Below are positions 53,899 to 62,045 of a stretch of DNA of 64,000 bases, in pieces; the stretch's first letter is position 1, and every line of letters begins with the position of its first letter. The stretch is from Cellulomonas timonensis (GTDB taxonomy: Bacteria; Actinomycetota; Actinomycetes; Actinomycetales; Cellulomonadaceae). A model generated the notes under the pieces. That model did not search any database and was not told where the DNA came from. It worked only from the letters and a program-made list of their open reading frames with translations. The DNA lies in assembly GCF_900046455.1 (NCBI RefSeq), contig NZ_FCOT01000011.1, positions 62,001-126,000 of the forward strand, given 5' to 3'. The position numbers and the translations under genes are program-made.

Positions 53899-54456
53899 GT
53901 GAGCACTCACCTCGACAGCCCCGGGTCCGTCCTCGCAGTGAGCCGCAGCCCACTGCACGCGTTCAGCAAGGTCAACCAGCCCGAGGTCCGGCTCGCCGCA
54001 GGCGTCGGCATCGAGGGTGACGCACATGCCGGCAAGGACGTCCAACACCTCTCTCGCCGGGCGGATGTGCCGCCGCCGAACCTCCGCCAGGTCCACCTGA
54101 TCCACGCCGAGCTGTTCGACGAGCTGGCACCCGCGGGATTCACCGTCCACCCCGGCGAGCTTGGCGAGAACGTCACCACCCGCGGCGTGGACCTGCTGTC
54201 GCTGCCGCGCGGCGCCCGGCTGCACCTCGGAGAGCGTGCCGTCGTCGAGCTCACCGGCCTGCGCAATCCGTGCAAGCAGATCGACGGCTTCCAGAGCGGC
54301 CTGATGCGCCTGCTGGTCGGGCGGGCCGCCGACGGCACGATCGTCCGCAAGGCCGGCGTGATGAGCATCGTGCTGGTCAGCGGCATCGTGCGCCCCGACG
54401 ACGTGATCGGCGTGGAACTGCCCCTCGGCGCCCACGAGGCACTCGCCCCGGTGTGA
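53899..54456 (+). CDS. MOSC-domain protein
   Basis: 185 aa. The fold signature HLIHAELFDEL, PGELGENVTTRGVDLLSLPRG, the conserved Cys in LTGLRNPCKQID and the C-terminal VRPDDVIGVELP are typical of MOSC proteins (YiiM-like), which handle sulfur bound to molybdenum cofactor or reduce N-hydroxylated compounds. GTG 53899 has TAGCGT (53887-53892) six bases upstream, so it is probably leaderless. It is not next to other molybdenum genes. Confidence 0.92.
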   Translation: MSTHLDSPGSVLAVSRSPLHAFSKVNQPEVRLAAGVGIEGDAHAGKDVQHLSRRADVPPPNLRQVHLIHAELFDELAPAGFTVHPGELGENVTTRGVDLLSLPRGARLHLGERAVVELTGLRNPCKQIDGFQSGLMRLLVGRAADGTIVRKAGVMSIVLVSGIVRPDDVIGVELPLGAHEALAPV

Positions 54457-54540
54457 CCTAAAGCCTCGTTCGGCGCCCCCTGTCCACAGCGAGAGACCGC
54501 ACAGTGACCGAGATGTGCTGTTCTCGCTAGGTTCATCCGC

Positions 54541-55191
54541 ATGCTCCCGCCGCTGCGCCCACTCCACGCCGCCCGCGCCATGCATCGGCGCCGACCTCGG
54601 GGCTCGTGGGCGGCGGGGATCGCACTGGTACTGACGGCATCACTCGCCCTGACCGCCTGCACTGGAAGCGGCGGCGGTGACCCGTCGCCCGGCCCCACGG
54701 CGACCGACGTCGTCGCCACCCCGAGCCCGACGCCCACACCGAGTCCCACCCGGTCACCCAAGCCCGAACGCCCTGCCGCGATGGACGATGTCAGCATCGA
54801 CGGCGCGATTGCCGTCGCGACGTACTTCATTTCGCTCTACCCGTACGTCTACAGCACCGGCGACCTCGCCGAGTGGACTGCGCTCAGCCACCCCGAGTGC
54901 CTGTTCTGCACGAGCGTCATCGACGGAGTAACGCAGATGCAATCGTCAGGGCATCGCGTGGAGGGCGCATTTGCCACAGTGATCTCATCGACGGGCGTGG
55001 ATATCACTCCCGGATACTGGTACAGCGTCGAGCTCGAAGTCAGACAGGGGTCAGGCGTCCGGGTTAGCGACGCGAGCTCCCCTTCGCAGAGCGAATCGAC
55101 CGACAAGCAGTACGAGATCGCTTTCGTGGTGCTGCACGAAGAAGGCGCGTGGCGAATCCGGGGGGTGGAGCCCCATGAGATCAGTGAGTAA
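54541..55191 (+). CDS. DUF6318-like lipoprotein
   Basis: 216 aa. A basic N-terminus (AMHRRRPRGSW), hydrophobic core and lipobox LTAC mark a lipoprotein, followed by a Thr/Pro-rich linker (TPSPTPTPSPTRSP) and a compact C-terminal domain: GAIAVATYFISLYPYVYSTG, DLAEWTALSHPECLFCTSVI. This resembles DUF6318 of Micrococcales, whose function is unknown; the two Cys may form a disulfide. TAGGTT (54528-54533) lies seven bases before the ATG. The last codons overlap the next gene by 17 bases. Confidence 0.78.
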   Translation: MLPPLRPLHAARAMHRRRPRGSWAAGIALVLTASLALTACTGSGGGDPSPGPTATDVVATPSPTPTPSPTRSPKPERPAAMDDVSIDGAIAVATYFISLYPYVYSTGDLAEWTALSHPECLFCTSVIDGVTQMQSSGHRVEGAFATVISSTGVDITPGYWYSVELEVRQGSGVRVSDASSPSQSESTDKQYEIAFVVLHEEGAWRIRGVEPHEISE

Positions 55192-55752
55192 GCGGCGGTT
55201 TCTGAGGTTGACGTCCAAGGCGCTGATCATCCTGGTGACCTCTTTCGCCGCGTCCACGGGGGGCGAGGGCGCCGGTGTCGAGATCGGATCTGAAGCGAAG
55301 GACAGCGCGCTTCACTTGACGGGTACGCAACTGAACAAGGCGCTCGAGGCTCTGGCCGCCGCGAGCGCGGCCGGCGATCCGGCTGCGAAGCTGGTGGAGT
55401 ACAAGCGCATGGAGCAGTGCGAGTCCGCCGCCGGGCAGGCCTACCCCGCCGAGGGCACACCCTGCCCCCCAGCAGACGGCACAGTCCCCCTACCCGACTG
55501 CGGCGGATACCCACCGCTGCTGCACCTGTGGCGCCACACACGCCCCACCGCCGACCCCAACTCGGCACCTTCACCATCACCCTCACCACCACCTGGTCAG
55601 GTCAGTACCAAATCGCCGGAACCACCACCTGGCACCCCATCACCGGCACCGCCACCACCACCACCAGCCACCCACCCGTCACCATCCACGAATCCCGCTC
55701 CCACCTCGTCGCCGACACCTGCCACGACAACCCCACAGCACCCGGCTGCTGA
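55175..55752 (+). pseudogene. Secreted protein with frame break, probable remnant
   Basis: The 5' half reads in one frame from ATG 55175: MRSVSKRRFLRLTSK and a hydrophobic export signal, then EYKRMEQCESAAGQAYP and PLPDCGGYPPLLHLWR. The natural 3' half lies in another frame (to TGA 55752): LGTFTITLTTTWSGQYQIAG, TTTWHPITGTATTTTS, SRSHLVADTC. In its own frame the first half runs on as a Pro/Ser repeat to 55783, which looks like out-of-frame reading. A deletion or frameshift near 55480-55560 is the simple explanation. Similar secreted proteins often follow DUF6318 genes in related genomes. Confidence 0.55.
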
Positions 55753-55779
55753 GGACGGCACTCTCGGGGTTCGAGAGCC

Positions 55780-56940
55780 CTAGAGCCGTGCCTGCCAGGC
55801 GATGATCCGGTTGACCGCCTCGTCGACGACCTCCAGGGAGGACGCGAAGGACAGTCGCACCCAGTCGTGGCCGTCGACGGCGTCGAAATCGACTCCGGGG
55901 GTGAGGGCCACGTCGGCCTCGTCGAGCAGGCGAGCGCACCAGGTGGTGGAGTCGAGCCCCGAGTCGGAGATGTCGGCGTAGAGGTAGAAGGCACCGTCGG
56001 CGGGCGCGACGCGGGTCCAGCCGAGCTCGGGCAGCCGGGAGAGCAGGAGCGATCGGGCGGCGGCGTAGCGCTCGACGTTCGACGCGGCGGCGGCGTAGCC
56101 CTCGGGGCTGAACGCGGCGATGCCGGCGTGCTGGGCGAGCGCCGGAGGGCAGAGCGAGACGTTGGAGGCGAGGGCGTCGGCGGGGGCGAGCAGGTCGTCG
56201 GGCAGCACGAGCCACCCGAGGCGCCAACCGGTCATCGCCCAGTACTTGGAGAAGGAGTTCACCACCACGGCGCCTTGGTCGCGGTACTGGGCCGCGGTGG
56301 CGACCTGCGCGTCCGCGTAGGTGATGCCGTGGTAAATCTCGTCGCTGATCAGGCGCACCCCGTGGTCGGCGCACCAGCCTGCGAGGTCCGCGAGCGCGTC
56401 GGCCTCGATCATGGTGCCGGTGGGATTGGCGGGGCTCGCGACGACGAGGCCGGCGATGGGCTCGTCCAGGGCCTCGAGTTGGGCGACGGTCGGCTGGTAG
56501 CGGGTCTCGGGCCCGCAGGGCAGTTCGACGACGTCGCAGCCCAGCGACGTGAGGATGTTCTTGTACGCGGGGTACCCGGGCCTGGCCAGGGCCACCCGGT
56601 CGCCGACGTCGAACGCGGCGAGGAACGCGACCATGAATCCGCCGGAGGATCCGGTGGTGACGGCCACCTGCCCGGGGTGGAGGTCGAGCCCATACCAACG
56701 GCCGTAATGCGTGGCGATCTCGGCGCGCAGGGCTGGCGCCCCGAGCGACTCGGTGTAGCCGAGGTCTCCGGCCTCGAGCATCCGGGCGGCGCGCTCCCGC
56801 ACGACGTCAGACGCCCCGGTGGACGGCTCACCGGCACACAGGTTGAGGACAGGCCGCCCGGCGGCTCGCCGCGCGTTAGCTGCGGCGATGATCTCCATCA
56901 CGGCGAACGCGGGGACCTGGGACCGGCGCGAGACCTTCAT
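55780..56940 (-). CDS. PLP-dependent aminotransferase, class I/II
   Basis: 386 aa from ATG 56940 (an upstream in-frame ATG would add 13 residues). GEPSTGASDVVRERAARML, PGYPAYKNILTSLGCDVVEL, SPANPTGTM, SDEIYHGITY and the PLP lysine in SFSKYWAMTGWRLGW give the fold type I aspartate-aminotransferase subgroup. FYLYADISDSG and the Arg in DWVRLSFASS bind the substrate carboxylate. The amino donor is not determined. It converges on the broken secreted-protein gene. Confidence 0.92.
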   Translation of the reverse strand: MKVSRRSQVPAFAVMEIIAAANARRAAGRPVLNLCAGEPSTGASDVVRERAARMLEAGDLGYTESLGAPALRAEIATHYGRWYGLDLHPGQVAVTTGSSGGFMVAFLAAFDVGDRVALARPGYPAYKNILTSLGCDVVELPCGPETRYQPTVAQLEALDEPIAGLVVASPANPTGTMIEADALADLAGWCADHGVRLISDEIYHGITYADAQVATAAQYRDQGAVVVNSFSKYWAMTGWRLGWLVLPDDLLAPADALASNVSLCPPALAQHAGIAAFSPEGYAAAASNVERYAAARSLLLSRLPELGWTRVAPADGAFYLYADISDSGLDSTTWCARLLDEADVALTPGVDFDAVDGHDWVRLSFASSLEVVDEAVNRIIAWQARL

Positions 56941-57003
56941 GACGCCATCCTGCCGCTCAGCGCGGCTCCGACCCAGCACTTGGGTCGGGGCGATCAGGCG
57001 CGG

Positions 57004-57534
57004 TCAGTCGGGTCGGCCGCTGACGGCTCGGTCGGCCACCTGGTCGCGCACGTGGGCGACGATCGTGTCGGCGGCGAGCTCGATCATCGCGAGGCACTCC
57101 TCGAATCCGCGCATGTCCCCGTACCAGGGATCGGCCACGTCGAGCTCGCGGTCTGGCGCCTGGGGTGACACGGTCGGGTCGAACTCGCGGTAGCGGTGGA
57201 TACGGCGGGCAACGTCGCTGGCCCCGGCGAGCCGCCGCAGCGACCGCTCGTGCACCGAGGTCATCGCGAGCACGAGGTCGCGTTCGCGCAGGTCGGCGGC
57301 GGTCACCTGCCGAGCTCGCCGGTTAGGGACCTCGTACCCGTGGGCGGCGAGCACGGTGGCGGCGCGGCGGTCGATGGGGTTGCCGTGCTCCTCGTCGCTG
57401 ATGCCCGTGGAGTCGATGACCACCCTGTCCCCGAGCCCGGCATCCTCGAAGCGCTGACGCAGCACGACCTCCGCCATCGGGGACCGGCAGATGTTGCCGG
57501 TGCAGACCGTCATGATCCGGTACGGGGTGCTCAC
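57004..57534 (-). CDS. Low-molecular-weight protein-tyrosine phosphatase
   Basis: 176 aa from GTG 57534. The P-loop CTGNICRSPMAEVVL is complete (C-x5-R-S), with the conserved Ser in DSTGISDEE and the general acid in VADPWYGD near residue 140. Such enzymes dephosphorylate tyrosine kinases of capsule or stress pathways in bacteria. It is divergent from a TetR gene and has no kinase neighbour. Confidence 0.92.
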   Translation of the reverse strand: MSTPYRIMTVCTGNICRSPMAEVVLRQRFEDAGLGDRVVIDSTGISDEEHGNPIDRRAATVLAAHGYEVPNRRARQVTAADLRERDLVLAMTSVHERSLRRLAGASDVARRIHRYREFDPTVSPQAPDRELDVADPWYGDMRGFEECLAMIELAADTIVAHVRDQVADRAVSGRPD

Positions 57535-57634
57535 CGATCCATCATCGCCGACGGATGACCGCTGTGCCTGAGGTTCGCTGGTGGGCGCGGGAGCCGGAAC
57601 GGTGGCCTCGGCGTCCGGTCGTAGGGTGGACGTC

Positions 57635-58342
57635 ATGGCAACTGGCAGCGGCTCGGCGGAAGAGGCCGACGCTGGCGGCGGCTGCGGGGCGCCGCGTCCG
57701 GGGTTGCGTGCTGACGCGGAGCGCAACCGGCAGGCCATCGTGTGCGCTGCGGCGTCGAGCTTCGCCGAGCAGGGGTCGGATGTGCCGATGGAGGAGGTCG
57801 CGCGCCGCGCGGGTGTCGGCGTCGCGACGTTGTATCGCCGTTTCCCCAGCCGCGACGAGCTCATCGAGGCGGTGCTCGCGGCGAAGATGCGCGAGTTCGC
57901 CGATCGGGCGGAGGCTGCTGCGGAGCGTGCGCTCGTCGATCCGTGGGGTGGGCTCAGCGCGCATGTGAGGCAGGTCATGGAGATGCAGGCCGGTGATCCT
58001 GCCCTCGCGGACGCGCTCATCGGGCCGGTGGCTGGTTCGACGTTGTTCGCGGCTGAGCACCGCCGGGCGATCGACGCCACGGTGGTGCTGGTCGACCGGG
58101 CGAAGGCCGCGGGTGTGGTGCGGCCTGATCTCGACCACTCGGACCTGTTCCTGTTGGCGGTGGCGAACGCGGGCTTGGTGCATCTCGCCCGGACGGCCGC
58201 CCCGGAGGGCTCACGCCGGCTGGGCGCCTTGTTCCTGGACGCGATCCGCCCGCTCGAGGGCCGTGAGCCCCTCCCCCGGGTCCCCGCGGAGTGGGCCCGG
58301 ATCGGCGGCCCCTGCAATAACCGGAATACACCCTCCACTTAG
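57635..58342 (+). CDS. TetR-family transcriptional regulator
   Basis: 235 aa. The N-terminal helix-turn-helix reads AIVCAAASSFAEQGSDVPME, EVARRAGVGVATLYRRFPSRDEL, followed by an all-helical ligand domain. TAGGGT (57622-57627) lies seven bases before the ATG, suggesting a leaderless transcript. The DoxX-like gene starts 77 bases downstream on the same strand, and the broken NmrA-type gene follows, so both are candidate targets. Confidence 0.92.
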   Translation: MATGSGSAEEADAGGGCGAPRPGLRADAERNRQAIVCAAASSFAEQGSDVPMEEVARRAGVGVATLYRRFPSRDELIEAVLAAKMREFADRAEAAAERALVDPWGGLSAHVRQVMEMQAGDPALADALIGPVAGSTLFAAEHRRAIDATVVLVDRAKAAGVVRPDLDHSDLFLLAVANAGLVHLARTAAPEGSRRLGALFLDAIRPLEGREPLPRVPAEWARIGGPCNNRNTPST

Positions 58343-58419
58343 ACGGTTGGGCCTCCGGGCGCGGTGATCCGCCCCGGTCGTTGCGATCCGCAGCCTGCGG
58401 ACCGGCCGCACTGAGAGGG

Positions 58420-58800
58420 ATGTCAACCGTGAATGTCTTCCTGTGGATCGTCCAGGGCCTCCTCGCCGCCATGTTCGTCATGGCCGGCCTGATGAAGGCC
58501 AGCCAGCCGAAGGAGAAGCTGGCCGCGTCCCTCCCCTGGGTCGAGAGCTTCCCGCTCGGCGTCGTCCGCTTCATCGGCGTGGCCGAGCTGCTCGGCGGCA
58601 TCGGCCTCATCCTGCCCGCCGTCACCGGCACCGCCCCGATCCTCACGCCCGTCGCCGCCGTCGGGCTCGCGGTGACGATGGCACTCGCCGCGGTGTGGCA
58701 CGGGCGCCGCAAGGAGTTCAGCTCGATCGGCATCAACGCGGTGCTGCTGATCCTGTCCCTCGTCGTCGCCTGGGGCCGATTCGGGCCGCACGCGTTCTGA
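58420..58800 (+). CDS. DoxX-like membrane protein
   Basis: 126 aa with four hydrophobic segments (VNVFLWIVQGLLAAMFVMAG, GVVRFIGVAELLGGIGLILP, PVAAVGLAVTMALAAVW and NAVLLILSLVVAWGRF), the plan of the DoxX-like family. The FVMAGLMKASQPKEKLA segment and the cytoplasmic HGRRKEF loop fit. GAGAGGG abuts the ATG. DoxX proteins link to redox or membrane homeostasis; here it may belong to the TetR regulon. Confidence 0.88.
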   Translation: MSTVNVFLWIVQGLLAAMFVMAGLMKASQPKEKLAASLPWVESFPLGVVRFIGVAELLGGIGLILPAVTGTAPILTPVAAVGLAVTMALAAVWHGRRKEFSSIGINAVLLILSLVVAWGRFGPHAF

Positions 58801-58852
58801 CCGCCGCCCGCGCCTGGTCGCCGCGGCCCACCCCGGCGCGTACGTTCGGCAG

Positions 58853-59733
58853 ATGGCGACTCTCTTCGGCATCACCGGCGCGACGGGGCTGCTCGGCGGC
58901 CGGGTCGCGGAACGGCTCGCGGCGGCGGGCGCGGAGCAGCGACTCCTGGTCCGCGACGCCGCGCACGCCCCCGCCCTGCCCGGCGCCCAGGTGGCGGCGA
59001 TCCAGGGCTACGACGACGACGCGGGTATGCGCGCGGCGCTGACCGGCGTGGACACCTTGTTCCTGGTGTCCGGCCGGGAGGCGCCGAACCGCGTCGCCCA
59101 GCACCTCGCGGCTGTGGACAGCGCCGTCGCGGCCGGGTGAGCCGCATCGTGTACGTCTCGTTCGTGGGCGCCGCGCCCGACGCGACGTTCACGTTCGCGC
59201 GGGACCACTGGGCCACTGAGGAGCACATCCGTGCGACAGGGCTGCGCAGCACGTTCCTGCGGGACAACCTCTACGACGTGATGCTCCCCCGGCTCGTCGG
59301 GGACGACGGCGTCCTCCGCGGCCCGGCGGGCGAGGGCCGAGTCGGCTGCGTGGCGCATGACGACGTCGCCGACGCCGCGGCCGCCGTGCTGCTCGACACC
59401 CGCCCGGACATCGACGCCGATCAGGTCTACGACCTCACCGGGCCCGAGGCGATCTCATTGGCCGAGGCCGCCGCCCAGATGTCCCGCGCCGCCGGGCGGT
59501 CGATCGTCTACGTCCCCGAGACCATCGAGGAGGCCTATGCCTCGCGCGAGTCGTTCGGCGCGCCGCAGTTCGAGGTGGACGGGTGGGTGACGTCGTACAC
59601 CGCGATTGCGAACGGGGACCTCGAGGTGGTGTCCTCCGCGGTCCATCGGCTCACCGGCCACCCCGCGCAGACCTTCGCCGAGTGGCTGGCCGCGAACCCG
59701 GCCGCGTGGGAGAGGCTTCGCGGCCTGCCGTGA
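58853..59733 (+). pseudogene. NmrA-type NAD(P)-binding protein split by a frameshift
   Basis: The first part (58853-59140, ITGATGLLGGRVAERLAAAG and VDTLFLVSGRE) and the second part (59137-59733, RIVYVSFVGAAPDATFTFAR onward) together form one ordinary ~290 aa QOR2/NmrA-like protein. At 59130-59141 the frame breaks: GCCGGGTGAGCC lacks one base compared with the expected GCCGG-N-GTGAGCC. The second part could begin at GTG 59137 (GTGA overlap), so two coupled chains are conceivable, but a single-base deletion or sequencing error is likelier. Confidence 0.7.
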
Positions 59734-59813
59734 CCCCGGTGGCGGGCCTGCGACGTCCGGGCAAGGATGGGCGAACGGGGACGAAGCAGTTCCCGACGGC
59801 TCGGGGGGCACGA

Positions 59814-60050
59814 GTGATCCACGTACGCACTGTCTATGACGCACCGGCCTGGCGGAACATGGTCGACGGGCTGCAGCAGGGCATCACCTACAGCAGCTTC
59901 GTCGCCGCGAAGGCCGCGGGGCGTGCCATCGCCATCGACCTGGGCGGGTCCCACGAGGTGCAGGACACCGACGGGTCGGTGCTGGAGCACCACGTGTACG
60001 GGTCGAGCACCGACACCTTCGGGCGGGCTCCGGGCTTCTACCTGCCCTGA
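59814..60050 (+). CDS. Hypothetical protein, 78 aa
   Basis: Starts at GTG 59814 with GGGGGG about eight bases upstream. The peptide begins MIHVRTVYDAPAWRNMVDGL, continues with QQGITYSSFVAAKAAGRAIA and has HEVQDTDGSVLEHHVYGSST near the end. No transmembrane segment or known motif was recognised; length and composition suggest a small alpha/beta protein. Its last 13 bases overlap the convergent methionine aminopeptidase gene. Function unknown. Confidence 0.62.
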   Translation: MIHVRTVYDAPAWRNMVDGLQQGITYSSFVAAKAAGRAIAIDLGGSHEVQDTDGSVLEHHVYGSSTDTFGRAPGFYLP

Positions 60051-60820
60051 GCGCCGTCGCGGGCGGTCAGCACCACGGGGCCGTCCTTGGTGATGGCGAT
60101 GGTGTGCTCGGCGTGCGCGGCGAGGGAGCCGTCGGCGGTGCGGATCGTCCAGCCGTCGGAGTCGATGAGGTACTCGTCGCCGCCCGCCATGAACCACGGC
60201 CCGATGGCGATGACCAGGCCCGGCTTGAGCCGCATCCCGGTGCCCGCGCGGCCCAGGTTCGGCACATGCGGGTCCTCGTGCATCGTGCGGCCAACCCCGT
60301 GCCCGCCGAAGTCGGCGTTGATGCCGTACCCCGCGGCCCGGCCCACGGCGCCGATGGCCGCCGAGATGTCACCCATCCGATTGCCCGGCCGTGCCGCCGC
60401 GATCCCGGCGGCCAGCGCCCGCTCGGTGGTCTCGATGAGCTGGGTCGCGGCCGGGCTGGGCGTGCCGACCTGGAACGTGTTCGCGGAGTCCGCGACCCAC
60501 CCCTCGACCTGGGCGGCGAAGTCGATGCTCAGCACGTCCCCGTCGACGAGCACATAGTCGGACGGCAGCCCGTGCAGGGCGGCGTCGTTGACCGACGTGC
60601 ACAGCACCCCCGGGTACGGGATGGCGCCGAACGACGGGTGGTAGCCGAGGTACACGGAGTGCGCGCCCGCCTCGTCGATGAGCCGGTGGGCGTGGGCGTC
60701 CAGATCACGCAGGCTCACCCCGACCTTCGCGGCGTCGCGCAGCGAGGTGAGCACGCGGGCCACGAACTTGCCGGCGGGGCGCATCGCGGTGATCTCGGCG
60801 GGGGTCTTGAGCTGAGGCAT
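60038..60820 (-). CDS. map: Type I methionine aminopeptidase paralogue lacking one metal ligand
   Basis: 260 aa, full length. Substrate His83 (ALHGLPSDY) and ligands Asp100 (LSIDFA), Asp111 (VADSANTF), His174 (GGHGVGR) and Glu238 (AHAEHT) are all present. The remaining ligand, normally Glu in I-E-P-[MW], is Gly207 (IAIGPWF): codon GGG at 60200-60202, one base from GAG. Loss of this bridging Glu is expected to impair the two-metal centre and probably abolish removal of N-terminal methionine. It has a long structured leader with a 12-codon ORF. A functional map is presumably elsewhere. Confidence 0.88.
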   Translation of the reverse strand: MPQLKTPAEITAMRPAGKFVARVLTSLRDAAKVGVSLRDLDAHAHRLIDEAGAHSVYLGYHPSFGAIPYPGVLCTSVNDAALHGLPSDYVLVDGDVLSIDFAAQVEGWVADSANTFQVGTPSPAATQLIETTERALAAGIAAARPGNRMGDISAAIGAVGRAAGYGINADFGGHGVGRTMHEDPHVPNLGRAGTGMRLKPGLVIAIGPWFMAGGDEYLIDSDGWTIRTADGSLAAHAEHTIAITKDGPVVLTARDGAQGR

Positions 60821-60907
60821 GCGTCCATCTTCCCGCCCCGCGCCGTGTGCGGGGGACCTTCCCGCCTGTGAACCGCGCCGAGGACGGGCGGCCTCCGGGC
60901 AGGGAAC

Positions 60908-60973
60908 AGCCCGTGGGCTGGACCCCTGACAGGGGCCCTGCCGCGAAGGACGAGGTCGCGGCTCCCACGGGCT
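60908..60973 (-). ncRNA. Three-way-junction RNA structure in the map leader
   Basis: P1 pairs 60908-60917 with 60964-60973 (10 bp perfect). Inside lie P2 (60923-60927 with 60931-60935, loop GAC) and P3 (60941-60946 with 60956-60961, nine-base loop). More hairpins lie between it and the small ORF, such as CGGAT/ATCCG near 61033-61047. The fold is also possible on the plus strand. It matches no Rfam family that I recognise. Confidence 0.5.
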
Positions 60974-61063
60974 GCGGTGACTGCCGGAGATTCGCTCGCC
61001 GCCCAGCCGGGTGGACCGGCAGGCCAGCGGGCGGATCAGCAATCCGTCCGACTGATCGGGCGA

Positions 61064-61102
61064 CTAGCGGACAGTCACCTCACGCGTCCGAAGAGAATTC
61101 AC
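61064..61102 (-). promoter_or_regulatory. 12-codon upstream ORF with near-perfect ribosome site
   Basis: GTG 61102 to TAG 61064-61066, encoding MNSLRTREVTVR. AGGAGGTGG (AGGAGG at 61113-61118) is an almost complete anti-Shine-Dalgarno match, ten bases before the GTG and the best in the window. It precedes the structured leader of the methionine aminopeptidase paralogue, so it may be an attenuation peptide. Confidence 0.5.
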
Positions 61103-61135
61103 TTCAGGACCACCTCCTCTCCCGTGTGTGAGACG

Positions 61136-61165
61136 ACGCTACGACTGTCACCTGGGGGCAGTCCA
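61136..61165 (-). promoter_or_regulatory. Promoter of the map leader transcript
   Basis: TGGACT (61165-61160), an 18-base spacer and TAGCGT (61141-61136) on the minus strand. The predicted start near 61129 lies just before the ribosome site of the 12-codon ORF. Confidence 0.5.
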
Positions 61166-61196
61166 GGGGTTTATCGGCCCACGCCGGCAGCCTCGG

Positions 61197-61979
61197 TCAC
61201 TGCCTGCGGCCACGGCGCGCGAGGTGCTGCGCGTACGTGATCCGACCCTCCGCATGGTCCGACGTCAGGTGGCCCCCCGAGCGGAACGCGGAGGCCGTCT
61301 CGCCCGGGAACGGCACCGCCCACACCGCGCCGCGCCGGCCCAGCGCGTCGTTCCGCTGCCGCGCGATGTCGGCGATGTCGAGCACTTCGGGCCCGCCCAG
61401 GTCGGGGACCCGCCCCGACGGCCCGGCGCGCACGAGCTCCACCAGGCGCGCGGCGACCTCGCGCACGTCAATCGGCTGGTCGCTGGTGCGGGCCGGGACC
61501 ACTGTCACCGGGCCGAGGGTCAGCGCCCCGAGCATCATGTCCACCAGGTCGTGGAACTGCGTCGCGCGCAGGATGGTCCAGGGCACGCCGCCGTGCTCGA
61601 TGAGGTCCTCGACCTGCAGTTTCGTCTTGTAGTACGGGAAGGGCACCTGGTCGACGCCGACAATGGAGATGTAGACCAGATGCGGGACCTGCGCCGTGCG
61701 GGCCGCCATCAGCAGCCGGGCGGCCGCCTCGACGTCGCGGCCCTGGCGCGGGTCGGTCGCGCAGTGCACCACCGCCGAGACGCCAGCGAACGCGTCGTCC
61801 AGGCCCTCGCCGGTGAGCAGGTCGCCGAGGGCCCACTCGACCTCCGCCGGGACATGCGGGGACGGCGGCCGACGGCTGAGCACCCGCACCGGCAGGCCGG
61901 CGTCGAGCAGCGTGTGGACGACGGCGCGCCCGAGCGTTCCGGTGCCGCCGGTGACCAGGACGGGGTGTGAGTCGGCCAT
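61197..61979 (-). CDS. NmrA/atypical SDR NAD(P)-binding protein
   Basis: 260 aa. The dinucleotide motif is VTGGTGTLGRAVV (GGxGxxG), followed by VHCATDPRQGRDVEAAARLL, VYISIVGVDQVPFPYYKTK with a Tyr-x3-Lys-like element and PWTILRATQFHDLVD, typical of NmrA/atypical SDRs such as NAD(P)H-dependent regulators or reductases. It is alone between the map leader and malate synthase. It has a similar fold to, but clearly differs from, the split protein at 58853-59733. Confidence 0.9.
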   Translation of the reverse strand: MADSHPVLVTGGTGTLGRAVVHTLLDAGLPVRVLSRRPPSPHVPAEVEWALGDLLTGEGLDDAFAGVSAVVHCATDPRQGRDVEAAARLLMAARTAQVPHLVYISIVGVDQVPFPYYKTKLQVEDLIEHGGVPWTILRATQFHDLVDMMLGALTLGPVTVVPARTSDQPIDVREVAARLVELVRAGPSGRVPDLGGPEVLDIADIARQRNDALGRRGAVWAVPFPGETASAFRSGGHLTSDHAEGRITYAQHLARRGRRQ

Positions 61980-62045
61980 GAGCCCATCCTGGCCGGGCGG
62001 CGCCGACCCGACAATCGGGACGGCGCCGCCCGCCGGGCGCGCGGG

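Noticed and set aside
60977-61240. 87-codon plus-strand frame in the map leader region
   Set aside because: It overlaps the end of the NmrA-type gene, has no ribosome site, and the minus-strand signals explain the region better.
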